A stretch of DNA of 64,000 nt from Chlamydia muridarum str. Nigg (GCF_000006685.1 NC_002620.2:58905-122904), one strand, 5' to 3'. Counted from the first letter of the stretch, positions 1 to 10,768 are shown. Numbers and translations are program-made. The notes: generated from the letters alone by a model not told the origin.

Positions 1-912
1 AGGCTGCGCAATGCGGATAGTGTCGGCATCAAAGCTTGCTCTAGACCACTTAACTCCAATGTAAGGAGTGAACATATTCAGTCTGTAAGACAAAGCCAAG
101 CTTGCTTGCCACTCATGGTAATCGATGGAAGCATCTTTAGTATCTGTAGCGCTAACTGTTCCAGCTTTAATGTTAAGAGGAAACTCTTGTCCAACGTATC
201 CTTTAGGCTTGTTAATAGTGAATTCTGCCGCATTACAGAGAACGTTTAATTCCTCTACTTTTGGCTTAGATTGAGCATATTGGAAGGAAGCTCCTAAAGT
301 TGCACATCCGCACTCCCATAAAGCTGCTCTAGCACCGACGCTCCAAGCGAAAGCTGTGTCTGTGTAGAGTTCGACAACAGCTTGAGACAAGCTGACGTTA
401 GGTATGTCGTCAGCTGCAACTGCAGTTTCATCTCTTCCAAACAGACCAACTAAGTTAAAGGCGGCAGAATTACCTTTAAGATATCCGCTAGTTGCTCCCA
501 ATGTACAAAATACATCGAAACGGTCCCAAATGTTTAAAGCCATGTACGCAGCATTAGTGAACATTTCTGCATCTTGCATATGCTTGCCATAAGCGGGATT
601 CTCTCTTGATGCAGGAGTAGGTGCTGTAGTAAGGTCTGCATCTCCTGTAGGAGCTGCTCCCATTTCGAACTGTTTGTTCACGTCTGTTTTCAAAACACGA
701 TCAAAAACGAAGTCCCCATAGTAGCCGAGACGTAGGCTGATGGCATCACACCAAGTTGTGCAAGGATCGCAAGGATCTCCACCGAAACCTTCCCAAAGAA
801 TCCCGTCAATCATAAGGCTTGGTTCAGCAGGATTCCCCACAGGCAGAGCATGCAAGGAGGAAGCAGAACCCAAAACGGCAAATGCTAATACCGATTTCAA
901 GAGTTTTTTCAT
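1..912 (-). CDS. ompA: Major outer membrane porin MOMP, 3' end outside window
   Basis: This is the dominant cysteine-rich porin of the chlamydial outer membrane complex, and it is disulfide cross-linked in elementary bodies. The 304 codons present start at an ATG whose complement is at 910-912, preceded by the ribosome site AGAGGTAA. They encode a typical signal peptide ([22 protein letters not shown]) followed by [10 protein letters not shown] and the CDPCTTWC cysteine cluster. The reading frame runs off the window at ...DTIRIAQP, so variable segment 4 and the C-terminal strand are not visible. Variable segments 1 (about 601-663), 2 (about 388-440) and 3 (about 126-186) do not match the C. 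trachomatis serovars I remember and agree with C. muridarum. The full protein is usually about 387-395 residues. Identity is certain; species assignment is from memory. Confidence 0.98.
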
Positions 913-1496
913 TCTTACCTCTAATAAGATTGTATAATTAGCTCTCTTTGTGCCCGCTATCTTTTTCTGGCGGCACTGTGTCCTAGTTAAAGCCAGACAA
1001 GATGTCCTGTAGCAATTATGGCTCTGAGGAGTGTCTTGCAAGTAAAAGCAGCCTTAATCGAGAACATGTCGTTCAATGCTCGAGACCATAACAAAATTTT
1101 CTTATTCTCGTAAAGTTGATAAGAAAAACGTCTGTCTCAGGAAGAAGCTTTTAAGCGTCTTCTGACCTAGCAATAAAGTAGAGCTCCATTTTTGTATATC
1201 TTTTTATGCTTGGTTTTTGCAGACAAAAAAGCCGCGAAATCGAGTGTCGAGCTAAAAATGAAAGTCTGTTAATGCTTAAGAGTTAGAGAGTAGCGCGTTA
1301 ATTATAAAAGGAAAAACTTAGGACTTCTCTAAATTTCTCAAACCAAAGATTTTTGCTTTTGGAATGGTCCAAAGATGAAAATTTTGGTAAAAGAAGGGAC
1401 TAAAAACTCAGGATTTTTTTCGGTAGGAAACGATTTTTATTACAAACAAAGAGTTTTTAAACGTCCGTCTAATCAAACAGATTAAACTAACCATAT
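913..1496. other. 584-base divergent intergenic region, ompA / pbp2
   Basis: This gap holds the ompA leader and promoter region read leftwards and the pbp2 upstream region read rightwards. Apart from the ompA P1-like element I see no RNA gene and no open frame with a ribosome site. The pbp2-proximal part (about 1310-1490) is AT-rich with several A and T runs and no convincing -35/-10 pair. Confidence 0.6.
1170..1198 (-). promoter_or_regulatory. Candidate ompA upstream promoter (P1-like)
   Basis: On the minus strand there is a -35 TATACA (1193-1198), a 17-base spacer and a -10 TATTGC (1170-1175). The arrangement matches the upstream ompA promoter of C. trachomatis as I remember it (TATACA, 17 bases, TATCGC). 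Transcription would start near 1163 and leave a leader of about 250 nucleotides. The hexamers are poor matches to the sigma-70 consensus, which is typical of chlamydial sigma-66 promoters, so the call rests on the remembered homology. Confidence 0.6.
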
Positions 1497-4400
1497 ATGA
1501 AGAGAAAACGATGTAGATCACTTTCTGTTCCAGAAAAGGCTAACAGGCTACTTGTAGGATTTATTATTGCTTTGTCTATCATTACTTTACGTATATGGCA
1601 TGTAGCTGTTGTTCAGCACGAGAAAAAAAAAGAAGAGGCTTATCGTCCTCAACGTAGAAGTGTTCCAGAGCATTTTGATCGTGCTGGAGTATGCGATCGA
1701 TTCGGTAAGCCTTTGGCTGAAAATGTTCTACAGTACAATGTAGGAATTTCTTATCGGGCTATAAGGGATATTCCCACTCGTGTTTGGCATACAGATGAAA
1801 ACGGGAATAAAAGGCTAGTTCCTGTTCGCAAGGATTATATTAAAAAATTCGCCGATTTTTTGGCTCAAGAGCTTCATATGGATCGTGATTTTGTTGAAGA
1901 TACGATTCATGCTAAAGCTTCTGTGTTAGGGTCTGTTCCGCATATCATTCAAGCAAACGTATCTGAGCGCACTTTTTTAAAGCTTAAGATGTTGGAAAAA
2001 GATTGGCCAGGATTACATGTTGAATCTTCTGTTCGTCGACATTATCCAGAGGGACGTACTGTAGCGGATTTGTTAGGATATGTAGGCCCAATTAGCGCAG
2101 AGGAACACAGAAAAATTACTAGGGAACTGGGGAACTTACGAGAATGCATTCGTGCTTATGAAGAGGGAGAAGATCCCAAATTCCCGTTAGGAATATCGAG
2201 TATCGATCAAGTTCGTAAGCTTTTGCATGAATTAGAGATGCATGCTTATGGATTGAATTCTTCGATTGGAAAGTTAGGTGTAGAGGCTTTTTGTGACCGG
2301 AAATTAAGAGGGTTAATCGGTAAGCGATCTATGCTTGTCGATCGACGGGGGAACTTTATTCAAGAGATGGAAGGTTCTTTAGTTGGAAGCCCTGGGAGGA
2401 AAATACAACTAACTATTTCTACAGAATTGCAAGCTTTTGCCCATGAACTTCTTGCGGAGCATGAGCGAGGAGAGGCTTTTCGAGATTATCGACAATGGCG
2501 TCATCAACAATATTTACCTCCTTTTTTCCCTTGGATAAAAGGAGGCGCTATTGTTGCTATGGATCCTAAGAATGGCCAAATTCTGGCTATGGCTTCTTCC
2601 CCGCGTTACGATAATAATGATTTTATCAATATGAAAGACTCCGCTAATCAAGAGGAGTGTCGTTCTTCCGTTTTACGATGGTTAGAGAATCTTGAATATA
2701 TAGGAGAGGTATTCGATCGACGTGTTCCTTTGAGAAGAGAGCGATTAGATCCTTTGACAGGGAAATACTTTGATGAGGAACTCTCTTTTTCTTATCGAGC
2801 CTTTTTAGACTTTATTCTTCCTGATACTTCGAAAGTAAAGCAGCTATTGTGTGAAAAGGGCTCGGTCGGACTTTCTATCTACTTGCAAAGTAAGGTAGAT
2901 CAGCTTTTGGAAATATTTGATTCGGAAGCGAAAGATTGTGGACTGGTTTTTGATGTCATTTTCCAAAAAGCAGATGGCCATGAGCCTATAGGAGAGGTCA
3001 CTTCTCTTAAACGTCAGAAACAGTTTCGGAAAATTTTGGAGGAAAGAAGTGAGGAGATTCAAGAATTTCGAAAACGTTTTGAATCCCTATTTGTTGAGCT
3101 TCCAGCCAATTACGATAAAGTACTGTTTTTAGATTTGTTGCGTGCAGCTGTAGATCCAGAAAGAGTTTCGATTTCTTTGCTGTCGGCAATTGGCCATATG
3201 TCTGTGTTAGATTTTGTAGATTATCAAGGACATTTCATTGCTCTACGTAAGGCTTTTGCCAAGTTGATGGAGAATATATTTATCGATCAAGACTTTGCTG
3301 TTTGGAGGGAAGAACATTTTACGGATTTCCTTAAACAGAAAAGAGAAGAAGAGCTTGCTCGTAAACAAAGATATCCGACGCCTTATGTGGATTACTTAGT
3401 TGAAGAGAGAACGCGGCAATATGCTCTTTTTTGCCAAAGGTATATGGACTCATTTATTGCTTTTCTCTTGTCGGATACAGAAATTCCCTCTGATGATCCT
3501 TATTATCGAGAACTTGCTTGTTGGCGTCAGGAATTGCGTTCTGGAGCGCATCCAGCCTTAGAATGGCGTGAGCATTACGAGTTTTTACATAAACGTTTAT
3601 TGCAAACATCCTATGATTTGTGTGAGTTGTTCGCTGCTTTTCGTGAATTCGCAGAACTCAAGCGTCCTTTGTATGGGCAATATCCTCTGACTCTTACACG
3701 CAATGTTGAACAAATTGAGCAAGATCTTATCGCCTCTTTTTATCCATTGTATGGTTACGGTTATCTATCCGCGCATGCCTTTGGTCAGGCGGCTACTTTA
3801 GGGTCTATTTTTAAATTAGTTTCTGCTTATTCCGTACTTGTGCAACATCTCTCTAGTCCAGAGGACTTATCTAAGCTATTGGTGATCGTTGATAAGCAAT
3901 CATTAGGGTACCGTTGCGGGAAACCTCATGTCGGATTTTTTAAAGATGGTTCTCCTATAAACTCCTTTTTCAAAGGAGGGATCCTCCCGGGGAATGATTA
4001 TTCTGGCAGAGGATACATTGATCTTATTTCTGCTTTAGAAATGTCAAGTAACCCTTATTTTTCTCTTCTTGTGAGTGAATACCTTTCTGATCCAGAAGAT
4101 TTATGTGAAGCTGCTAGGCTTTTCGGATTTGGAGAAAAGACAGGGGTTGGCCTTCCTGGAGAATATGCAGGGAGAGTGCCAGTAGATGTCGCGTATAACC
4201 GTTCCGGGTTATACGCGACAGCTATAGGGCAGCATACACTTGTTGTAACTCCTTTACAGACAGCTGTCATGATGTCAACATTAGTTAATGGAGGAAGTGT
4301 ATATCAACCGAGTTTAATACAGGGAGAGTGGTATGAAGGAAAGTTTTTCCCCGAGACTGTTAAAAAGAAAAGAGATATTTTCTTGCCCGATCCCATCGTG

Positions 4401-4739
4401 CATCTCTTTAAGAAGGGTATGCATAACGTGATTTGGGGACAGTACGGAACGACAAGATTTATGCGTCAACGATTTGCTCCTGAACAACTGTCTCGTATTA
4501 TCGGTAAAACGAGTACCGCTGAGGTAATCGCTCGCGTGAGCTTAGATCGTGAACGAGGGCGTATGAAATTGAAAGATGTATGGTTTGGTGCGATTGGGTA
4601 TGAAGATGAGGCGCTAACGCTCCCTGATATTGTCGTTGTTGTTTATTTGCGACTCGGAGAGTTTGGGAGGGACGCGGCTCCGATGGCGGTGCGCATGATA
4701 GAGAAATGGGAAGAAATTCGTAAAAAATCTCTCCATTAA
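1497..4739 (+). CDS. pbp2: Penicillin-binding protein 2, unusually long
   Basis: This is a class B transpeptidase (PBP2/MrdA family, CT682 type) that cross-links peptidoglycan, anchored by one N-terminal membrane segment (about residues 20-38). Visible landmarks are a PBP dimerisation region (about 50-290), the strand motif IVAMDPKNGQILAMASSP (to residue 369), the SxxK nucleophile motif SIFK at 770-773, SSN at 850-852, and KTS at 1004-1006. Two features are odd. The protein has 1080 residues against about 600-650 for the family, because some 390 residues separate ASSPRYDNNDF (376) from SIFK, where about 45 are usual. The third motif is KTS, not KTG. The start ATG at 1497 precedes MKRKRCRSLS and gives a normal anchor. 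It is probably the partner of RodA in MreB-directed septal or polar synthesis. Confidence 0.95.
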   Translation: MKRKRCRSLSVPEKANRLLVGFIIALSIITLRIWHVAVVQHEKKKEEAYRPQRRSVPEHFDRAGVCDRFGKPLAENVLQYNVGISYRAIRDIPTRVWHTDENGNKRLVPVRKDYIKKFADFLAQELHMDRDFVEDTIHAKASVLGSVPHIIQANVSERTFLKLKMLEKDWPGLHVESSVRRHYPEGRTVADLLGYVGPISAEEHRKITRELGNLRECIRAYEEGEDPKFPLGISSIDQVRKLLHELEMHAYGLNSSIGKLGVEAFCDRKLRGLIGKRSMLVDRRGNFIQEMEGSLVGSPGRKIQLTISTELQAFAHELLAEHERGEAFRDYRQWRHQQYLPPFFPWIKGGAIVAMDPKNGQILAMASSPRYDNNDFINMKDSANQEECRSSVLRWLENLEYIGEVFDRRVPLRRERLDPLTGKYFDEELSFSYRAFLDFILPDTSKVKQLLCEKGSVGLSIYLQSKVDQLLEIFDSEAKDCGLVFDVIFQKADGHEPIGEVTSLKRQKQFRKILEERSEEIQEFRKRFESLFVELPANYDKVLFLDLLRAAVDPERVSISLLSAIGHMSVLDFVDYQGHFIALRKAFAKLMENIFIDQDFAVWREEHFTDFLKQKREEELARKQRYPTPYVDYLVEERTRQYALFCQRYMDSFIAFLLSDTEIPSDDPYYRELACWRQELRSGAHPALEWREHYEFLHKRLLQTSYDLCELFAAFREFAELKRPLYGQYPLTLTRNVEQIEQDLIASFYPLYGYGYLSAHAFGQAATLGSIFKLVSAYSVLVQHLSSPEDLSKLLVIVDKQSLGYRCGKPHVGFFKDGSPINSFFKGGILPGNDYSGRGYIDLISALEMSSNPYFSLLVSEYLSDPEDLCEAARLFGFGEKTGVGLPGEYAGRVPVDVAYNRSGLYATAIGQHTLVVTPLQTAVMMSTLVNGGSVYQPSLIQGEWYEGKFFPETVKKKRDIFLPDPIVHLFKKGMHNVIWGQYGTTRFMRQRFAPEQLSRIIGKTSTAEVIARVSLDRERGRMKLKDVWFGAIGYEDEALTLPDIVVVVYLRLGEFGRDAAPMAVRMIEKWEEIRKKSLH

Positions 4740-4800
4740 TGGAGATTGGCACGCTTTTTGCTCCTGTAGAAGTGAGGTGTTACTTTGACAGGGAACGACT

Positions 4801-5808
4801 ATGGAAGAAGCGGAAAAGCATTTAGCGAAAGAGTTTTTGTGTTCAGGAATTAATTTATTTTTGAGTGGTGAATACGAACAAGCTGAAGAAAGGTTGAAAG
4901 AGTCTTTAGAATTAGATCCAGAAGCTGGGTTAGCCTATTGTTATTTGGGAATTATTGCTTTAGAAACAGGACGGACTGCTGAAGCTTTGGTTTGGTGTAA
5001 GAAGGGATTGGATGAGGAGCCAGGAGACAGCTATTTACGTTATTGTTATGGTGTTGCCTTAGATAAAGCAGATCGTGTAGAGGAAGCCATTGGCCATTAT
5101 CAGGCATATGCAGAGCTTCATCCTGAGGACATAGAATGCCTTTTTAGTTTAGGAAGCGCCTATCATCGTGTGTTACGTTATGAAGATGCCATTGCTTGCT
5201 TTGATCGTATTGCACAACTCGATCCTTGGAATCCTCAAAGTTTATATAATAAGGCTGTGATTTTATCAGATATGGAAGATGAAGAGGGGGCGATTGATTT
5301 ATTGGAATCAACTGTGAAGAGAAACCCTCTTTATTGGAAAGCTTGGGTAAAATTGGGGTACTTACTTTCCAGAAATAAGATGTGGGATCGAGCAACGGAA
5401 GCTTATGAGCGAGTTGTTCAATTACGACCCGATCTATCTGATGGGCATTATAACCTGGGACTATGCTATTTAACGCTTGATAAAACAAGATTGGCGTTAA
5501 AAGCTTTTCAAGAGTCTTTGCAATTGAATTCTGAAGATGCAGATGCACATTTTTATATAGGGTTGGCGCATATGGATCTTAAGCAGAATGAGCTGGCTTA
5601 TGATGCATTTTATCGGGCATTGGGAATTAATTTAGATCACGAACGATCGCACTATTTATTGGGCTATTTGCACCATATACAAGGAGAATCTGACAAAGCA
5701 GAGAAGGAGCTTTCTTTCTTAATGTCTAAGGAATCGGTGTTCGCTCCATTGTTGCAAAAAACTGTGAGTAGTTCAGGATTTATTCGTGAGAAAGAGACGC
5801 TATTTTGA
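4801..5808 (+). CDS. Tetratricopeptide repeat protein (CT683 type)
   Basis: This soluble 335-residue protein is built almost entirely of about nine TPR units, recognisable from repeated patterns such as AEERLKESLELDPEAGLAYCYLG, AIACFDRIAQLDPWNPQSLYNKA and ALKAFQESLQLNSEDADAHFYIG-like periods of 34 residues. No signal peptide or catalytic domain is visible. TPR proteins act as protein-binding scaffolds, and the partner cannot be read from the sequence. It starts 61 bases after the pbp2 stop on the same strand and may be co-transcribed with it. A hairpin terminator lies at about 5964-6006. Confidence 0.85.
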   Translation: MEEAEKHLAKEFLCSGINLFLSGEYEQAEERLKESLELDPEAGLAYCYLGIIALETGRTAEALVWCKKGLDEEPGDSYLRYCYGVALDKADRVEEAIGHYQAYAELHPEDIECLFSLGSAYHRVLRYEDAIACFDRIAQLDPWNPQSLYNKAVILSDMEDEEGAIDLLESTVKRNPLYWKAWVKLGYLLSRNKMWDRATEAYERVVQLRPDLSDGHYNLGLCYLTLDKTRLALKAFQESLQLNSEDADAHFYIGLAHMDLKQNELAYDAFYRALGINLDHERSHYLLGYLHHIQGESDKAEKELSFLMSKESVFAPLLQKTVSSSGFIREKETLF

Positions 5809-6156
5809 AAGTAGCCAACTTTTAATGATGGTGATTTTCTTCTCAACAAAACGACTTGGTTTTTGAATTTTTATTTGTTTGTGTTGTAGAAAAATTCCAT
5901 TTTTTTTACGATCCGTGGCCAACAAGTTTTTTTCTTAAGGACTGGTTAACAGTCCTTTCCTTGGGTCTAGGGAAAGATCACTTCTTTCCCTAGGCTGTCT
6001 TTTTCTCTAAAAAATTTAAAAAAGCTTTTAGAAAGGCGGCGTCTAGAATTGCAGCTAAGGATTTGTTTTGTTTTTTTTAGAATAGAGGCAATAATAGGCT
6101 CTTTTCTCGGGAACTTCGCTCAAGCTAGAGTAGCATTCTGATAAAAGAGGAGGATC
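5809..6156 (+). other. 348-base intergenic region, CT683-type gene / sufB
   Basis: This stretch holds the terminator at 5964-6006 and then the suf upstream region. A weak candidate suf promoter is TTGTTT (6068-6073), 16 bases, AATAAT (6090-6095). A strong ribosome site, AGAGGAGG, lies just before the sufB ATG. No RNA gene or IscR-like operator is recognised. Confidence 0.45.
5964..6006 (+). terminator. Rho-independent terminator upstream of suf operon
   Basis: CTAGGGAAAGA (5967-5977) and TCTTTCCCTAG (5983-5993) form a perfect 11-bp stem with a 5-base loop. Two wobble pairs and one G-C pair can extend it, and it is followed by GTCTTTTTCTC. It would stop transcripts coming from pbp2 and the TPR gene and so isolate the suf operon. 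Confidence 0.7.
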
Positions 6157-7608
6157 ATGGACGCACCGGTAGATAAATTTCTGCAGCAGCAGGAATATCC
6201 TTATGGATTTGTTACTCCTGTAGAATCTGAGGGATTAGCACCAGGTATTAGTGAAGAACATATAGAACGATTGGTGCATTTACGGGGAGAGCCAAAATTT
6301 TTGTTAGATTTTCGTTTAAAAGCTTTTCGTCTGTGGCAAAAGATGGAGGAACCGAAATGGGCTCGCCTTCATTATGCTCCGATTTCCTATGATGAAATGG
6401 TGTATTTTTCGGCGCCTAAATCTAAAAAACCCTTAGGGAAATTAGAAGATGCCGATCCAGAGCTTCTCGAGACGTTTAAAAGATTAGGCATTCCTATTGA
6501 TGAGCAAAAAAGATTGCTTAATGTGCAAGATGTCGCGATGGATTTAGTTTTTGATTCCGTGTCCATAGGAACGACCTTCAAAAAAACTTTAGAGGAAGCT
6601 GGCGTAATTTTTTGTTCATTGCGTGAGGCTATTCATAACTATCCCGATTTAGTGAAACGTTATTTGGGATCTGTGGTTCCTGCTCGAGACAATTTTTTTG
6701 CGGCATTAAATTCTGCGGTCTTCAGCGATGGCTCATTTGTTTATATTCCTAAGGGCGTACGATGCCCAATGGAAATATCTACCTATTTTAGAATCAATGA
6801 TAAAGAATCTGGCCAATTTGAGAGGACCCTGATCATTGCTGAGGATGATGCTTATGTAAGTTATCTGGAAGGTTGTACTGCTCCTGCTTTTTCTTCTCAC
6901 CAATTACATGCAGCTGTTGTTGAGTTAATAGCGAATAATCGTTCCACTATCCGCTATTCAACAGTTCAGAATTGGTATCCTGGGGATCGCAACACAGGAG
7001 AAGGTGGGATTTATAATTTTGTTACGAAACGAGGGCTTTGTGCAGGAAAGCAATCTAAAATTTCCTGGTCACAAGTTGAAGTGGGTGCAGCGATCACTTG
7101 GAAATACCCGAGCTGTATTTTAAGGGGAGAGAATAGTGTAGGGGAATTCTATTCCATAGCCTTGACTAATGGGAAGATGCAAGCAGATACAGGAACAAAA
7201 ATGTTACATATTGGCAAGGGTTCTTCTTCAACTATAGTTTCGAAGGGAATTTCCGCTGACGAATCGCATAATACTTTTAGAAGTTTAGTTTCTATTTCTC
7301 CACAAGCTGTGGGAAGTTGTAACTATACGCAATGCGATTCTATGCTTGTTGGAGAGCTTTGTGGAGCTTACACAGATCCTCAAATTCTAGTTCACAATGG
7401 AGAAAGTTGCGTAGAGCATGAAGCAGCAACTTCTAAATTACGGGAAGAACAACTTTTCTATTTGCGTAGTCGGGGATTCGATACAGAAGAGGCTGTGAGT
7501 TTAGTCGTACATGGTTTCTGTAAAGAAGTTATAGAGTTATTGCCTTTGGAATTTGCTCGAGAAGCAACAAAGTTATTAATGATTAAATTAGAAAATAGTG
7601 TGGGCTAG
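6157..7608 (+). CDS. sufB: Fe-S cluster assembly scaffold SufB
   Basis: SufB is the scaffold subunit of the SufBCD complex, which assembles Fe-S clusters in the cytoplasm with sulfur supplied by SufS. The 483 residues have the usual SufB length and family blocks: the N-terminal KEP-like region with [22 protein letters not shown], the beta-helix region containing [19 protein letters not shown], the block [19 protein letters not shown], and the C-terminal [20 protein letters not shown]. It is the first gene of sufB-sufC-sufD-sufS, with a strong ribosome site (AGAGGAGG) 5-6 bases before the ATG and sufC starting 2 bases after its stop. Confidence 0.97.
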   Translation: MDAPVDKFLQQQEYPYGFVTPVESEGLAPGISEEHIERLVHLRGEPKFLLDFRLKAFRLWQKMEEPKWARLHYAPISYDEMVYFSAPKSKKPLGKLEDADPELLETFKRLGIPIDEQKRLLNVQDVAMDLVFDSVSIGTTFKKTLEEAGVIFCSLREAIHNYPDLVKRYLGSVVPARDNFFAALNSAVFSDGSFVYIPKGVRCPMEISTYFRINDKESGQFERTLIIAEDDAYVSYLEGCTAPAFSSHQLHAAVVELIANNRSTIRYSTVQNWYPGDRNTGEGGIYNFVTKRGLCAGKQSKISWSQVEVGAAITWKYPSCILRGENSVGEFYSIALTNGKMQADTGTKMLHIGKGSSSTIVSKGISADESHNTFRSLVSISPQAVGSCNYTQCDSMLVGELCGAYTDPQILVHNGESCVEHEAATSKLREEQLFYLRSRGFDTEEAVSLVVHGFCKEVIELLPLEFAREATKLLMIKLENSVG

Positions 7609-7610
7609 AA

Positions 7611-8378
7611 ATGCTTCATCTATACGATTTACACGTGTGTTGTGAAGAAAAAAAGATTTTGGAAGGGTTGTCTTTGTCTATTCGCCCAGGAGAACTCCAT
7701 ATCATTATGGGGCCTAATGGAGCAGGGAAATCCACGTTAGCTAAAGTTCTGTCTGGGGATGACAGTGTAGAGGTAGCTTCAGGGAGGATGACTTTATCGG
7801 GAAGCGACTTAATTGAGATGTCTCCGGAGAAAAGGGCTCATGCAGGGATGTTCATTAGTTTTCAACATCCTCCAGAAATTCCCGGAGTCAATAATCGTCT
7901 TTTTTTAAAAGAGGCTTGTAATGCTTGTAGAAAAGCTCGTAATCAAGAGGTGTTGGAAGATTCTGCTTTCAATGAGTTGCTTGCGAGTTTAGAAGAAACT
8001 TATGGATTCCCAGGATTTCATTTTTTCCCTGATAGAAATGTCAATGAAGGGTTTTCAGGGGGAGAGAAAAAAAAGAACGAACTTTGGCAAATGTTGATCT
8101 TGGAACCCAAAATGGTTGTGCTAGATGAACCCGACTCAGGGCTTGATGTAGATGCCCTGAAGGGCATTTGCTCTGTTGTACAAACCTATCGACGTAAACA
8201 TCCTGAAACTGCCTTTTGCATTGTGACTCATAATCCGAGACTCGGGGATCTTCTTCACCCTGATCATGTACACATCCTTTTGAATGGGAGAGTTGTTTTT
8301 TCCGGGGATATGCATCTCATGGAGGAGCTAGAAAGAAAGAGTTATCAAGAATTGTTGGATGTTGTTACCCGGGAGTAA
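7611..8378 (+). CDS. sufC: Fe-S cluster assembly ATPase SufC
   Basis: SufC is the ABC-type ATPase that drives conformational change in SufBCD. The 255 residues contain a Walker A GPNGAGKST at 34-42, the ABC signature FSGGEKKKNELWQM from about 148, and a Walker B MVVLDEPDSGLD from 168. The charged SGGEKKKNE signature is characteristic of SufC rather than of transporter ATPases. The ATG lies 2 bases after the sufB stop and the gene ends 3 bases before sufD, so translation is probably coupled. Confidence 0.97.
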   Translation: MLHLYDLHVCCEEKKILEGLSLSIRPGELHIIMGPNGAGKSTLAKVLSGDDSVEVASGRMTLSGSDLIEMSPEKRAHAGMFISFQHPPEIPGVNNRLFLKEACNACRKARNQEVLEDSAFNELLASLEETYGFPGFHFFPDRNVNEGFSGGEKKKNELWQMLILEPKMVVLDEPDSGLDVDALKGICSVVQTYRRKHPETAFCIVTHNPRLGDLLHPDHVHILLNGRVVFSGDMHLMEELERKSYQELLDVVTRE

Positions 8379-8381
8379 GCT

Positions 8382-9563
8382 ATGAGGGGAACTTATCAGC
8401 AAAGGCTAATTCATCCTAATGAGCGATTACTAGAAGCGCTCAGTTCTTTATGGGGCAAATATCAACGTGATCATGTATTTCGAGATGCCTGTTCTTGGCT
8501 ACGCGAGATTCCTCAGGGAACAAACCCATGGATCTATTGTCTAGGAGGGAGTGAGTTTTTTACTCCTTTTTCTGATCAGAAATCAGCCGATTGCGTATTT
8601 GTGAATGGGTATTTTGTGCCCTCTTTGTCTAAGCTGCCTTCGGGTATTCTTGTGGCGCCTTTATGTGAGGCACGAGCTTTTTTTCAGAAGAAACAAGATA
8701 AAGATCCATTAGAAAAAGCACACTCTTTGCTTCGCGGAGAAGAGGGGACAGTCATTTACATCCCTGAGGGGCAAAAGTTTGAAGCTCCTCTTGTCGTGCA
8801 TCACCACTACGTAGGTAGTGAAGAAAACGATTATAAAAAAATGAGTGCGCCTTACTTTGTTTTTATTTTAGGGAAAGGAGCGTCTATATCCATAGAAATG
8901 GAAACCATGACAATTCCGCAGAATTTCCATCTCTTTGGGCAAACGCTTGGTTTCCTTGGGGAGGAGGCAGAGCTTATTTTGACTGTAAAATCTTTCCCTA
9001 AAGGGACTGAGAGAGTGGTTTGGTCTCATCATGTAGAGGTGGAACGCAAAGGAGCTTGTGCTGTTGTCCAAGAAATGCGTTCTATGGGGAAGGGATGGTT
9101 TCGAAATGCTTTTTCTCTTAGAGGAGAATCTGCACATGGAGAATCTTTAGTTAAGGTTTTGGGTGGAGATTGTTTGGGAGTGCATAACACGATGTATCAT
9201 GATGCACGAGCAACTTCTTCTCGCCAAAACATTCGTTCCATATTAGATGAGGGATATTTTGCTTTTGAAGGAGGAATCCATATTAGCCCTCAAGGCACTT
9301 TGTCTAATGCTTATCAGAAGCACGATACTTTGTTATTAAGTAATCGTGCTTCTGCAGCAACTTTTCCTCGATTAGAAATTTTAACCGATGATGTGAAAGC
9401 CTCTCATGGGGCAACAGTAGGCTCTTTGAATGCGCATCTTCTTACTTATCTTCGCTCTAGAGGTTTTAGCTTGATGGATGCTAAGCAAACTTTGCAGAAA
9501 AGTTTTTTAGCATTGGATATAGAGAAAACGTATTTCCCAAAACTGAAAGACTTGGATCTTTAA
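8382..9563 (+). CDS. sufD: Fe-S cluster assembly protein SufD
   Basis: SufD is the paralogue of SufB that completes the SufBC2D complex and is implicated in iron entry. The 393 residues carry the SufD/SufB beta-helix region with [13 protein letters not shown] and [20 protein letters not shown] blocks and end with a helical tail ([20 protein letters not shown]). The N-terminal third is divergent, as is usual in SufD. The start ATG lies 3 bases after the sufC stop, and sufS begins 2 bases after the sufD stop. Confidence 0.92.
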   Translation: MRGTYQQRLIHPNERLLEALSSLWGKYQRDHVFRDACSWLREIPQGTNPWIYCLGGSEFFTPFSDQKSADCVFVNGYFVPSLSKLPSGILVAPLCEARAFFQKKQDKDPLEKAHSLLRGEEGTVIYIPEGQKFEAPLVVHHHYVGSEENDYKKMSAPYFVFILGKGASISIEMETMTIPQNFHLFGQTLGFLGEEAELILTVKSFPKGTERVVWSHHVEVERKGACAVVQEMRSMGKGWFRNAFSLRGESAHGESLVKVLGGDCLGVHNTMYHDARATSSRQNIRSILDEGYFAFEGGIHISPQGTLSNAYQKHDTLLLSNRASAATFPRLEILTDDVKASHGATVGSLNAHLLTYLRSRGFSLMDAKQTLQKSFLALDIEKTYFPKLKDLDL

Positions 9564-9565
9564 CG

Positions 9566-10768
9566 ATGTACAATGTGAAAGAAGACTTCCCCATTTTTAG
9601 GAATCAGAAAGATCCGTATATTTATTTAGATTCTGCAGCCACTACACATAAGCCTCAGTGTGTGATTGATGCTGTGACAGATTATTATAGCTTTTCATAT
9701 GCGACTGTAAATCGTGCGATTTACAGTGCATCGCACGATATATCTTCTGCATATTGGCGAGTACGTTCAAAAGTAGCTGCTTGGATTGGAGCACGATATG
9801 ACCAGGAAATTGTTTTTACGAGAGGGACGACCTCTTCACTCAATTTACTAGCTATTGCAGCTAATGATAGTTGGTTGGCCGGAGGGACTGTTGTGGTTTC
9901 GGAAGCCGAGCATCATGCTAATATTTTGTCCTGGGAAATCGCTTGCCGACGTTCTGGAGCTACAGTAAAAAAGGTCCGAGTGAATGATGAGGGAATCATA
10001 GATCTAAGCCATTTGGAAAAATTATTAAAACAAGGTGTGCAACTTGTTAGTTTAGCTCATGTGAGTAATGTATCGGGAGCAGTTCTACCTGTGCAAGAGG
10101 TAGCTTTTTTAGTTCACCGTTACGGAGCTTTACTTGCCATAGATGGGGCCCAAGGAGTTGGAAGTGGACCTTTAAATCTTTCGGGATGGGATGTAGATTT
10201 TTATGCTTTTTCTGGACATAAACTTTATGCTCCCACTGGTATTGGAGTATTATACGGGAAGAGGGAACTTTTAGAATCTTTGCCACCAGTGGAAGGCGGA
10301 GGAGATATGGTGGTTGTATATGATTCAGAATCTTCTCGCTATCAAGAGCCGCCTTTACGCTTCGAAGCCGGGACCCCTCATATCGCAGGAGTGTTAGGAT
10401 TAGGTGCGGCTATTGATTATTTACAAGCGTTACCTTTTTCTGTGTCAGACCATTTAACAGCGCTTACCCGCTTTTTATATAACCGGTTGCTTACTATACC
10501 TGATATTCAAATTGTGGGACCTCAACAAGGAACTCCCCGCGGCTGCTTATGTAGTATCATTATTCCTGGAGTGCAAGCTTCCGATTTAGGTTTTTTGCTA
10601 GATGGGAAAGGTATCGCTGTGCGCTCTGGGCATCAATGCTCGCAACCTGCAATGGCACGTTGGGATTTAGGCCATGTTTTACGTGCATCATTGGGGGTAT
10701 ATAATGACCAGCAAGATGTTATTTCATTTGTGGAAGCTTTAGAAGATATTTTACGTTCGTATCGTTAA
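9566..10768 (+). CDS. sufS: Cysteine desulfurase SufS
   Basis: SufS is a PLP-dependent enzyme that removes sulfur from cysteine and passes it as a persulfide to SufBCD. The 400 residues show all active-site elements: [10 protein letters not shown] at the N-terminus, the PLP-stacking His in [12 protein letters not shown] (H116/H117), the Schiff-base lysine in [13 protein letters not shown] (K219), and the persulfide cysteine in [13 protein letters not shown] (C358). RSGHxC defines the SufS (group II) class. No SufE or SufU partner gene is adjacent. This intact enzyme contrasts with the eroded NifS-like protein at 53.6-54.8 kb. Confidence 0.97.
   Translation: MYNVKEDFPIFRNQKDPYIYLDSAATTHKPQCVIDAVTDYYSFSYATVNRAIYSASHDISSAYWRVRSKVAAWIGARYDQEIVFTRGTTSSLNLLAIAANDSWLAGGTVVVSEAEHHANILSWEIACRRSGATVKKVRVNDEGIIDLSHLEKLLKQGVQLVSLAHVSNVSGAVLPVQEVAFLVHRYGALLAIDGAQGVGSGPLNLSGWDVDFYAFSGHKLYAPTGIGVLYGKRELLESLPPVEGGGDMVVVYDSESSRYQEPPLRFEAGTPHIAGVLGLGAAIDYLQALPFSVSDHLTALTRFLYNRLLTIPDIQIVGPQQGTPRGCLCSIIIPGVQASDLGFLLDGKGIAVRSGHQCSQPAMARWDLGHVLRASLGVYNDQQDVISFVEALEDILRSYR

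Noticed and set aside
404..937. Plus-strand frames opposite ompA
   Set aside because: Shadows of the ompA reading frame, with no ribosome sites and no domain patterns.
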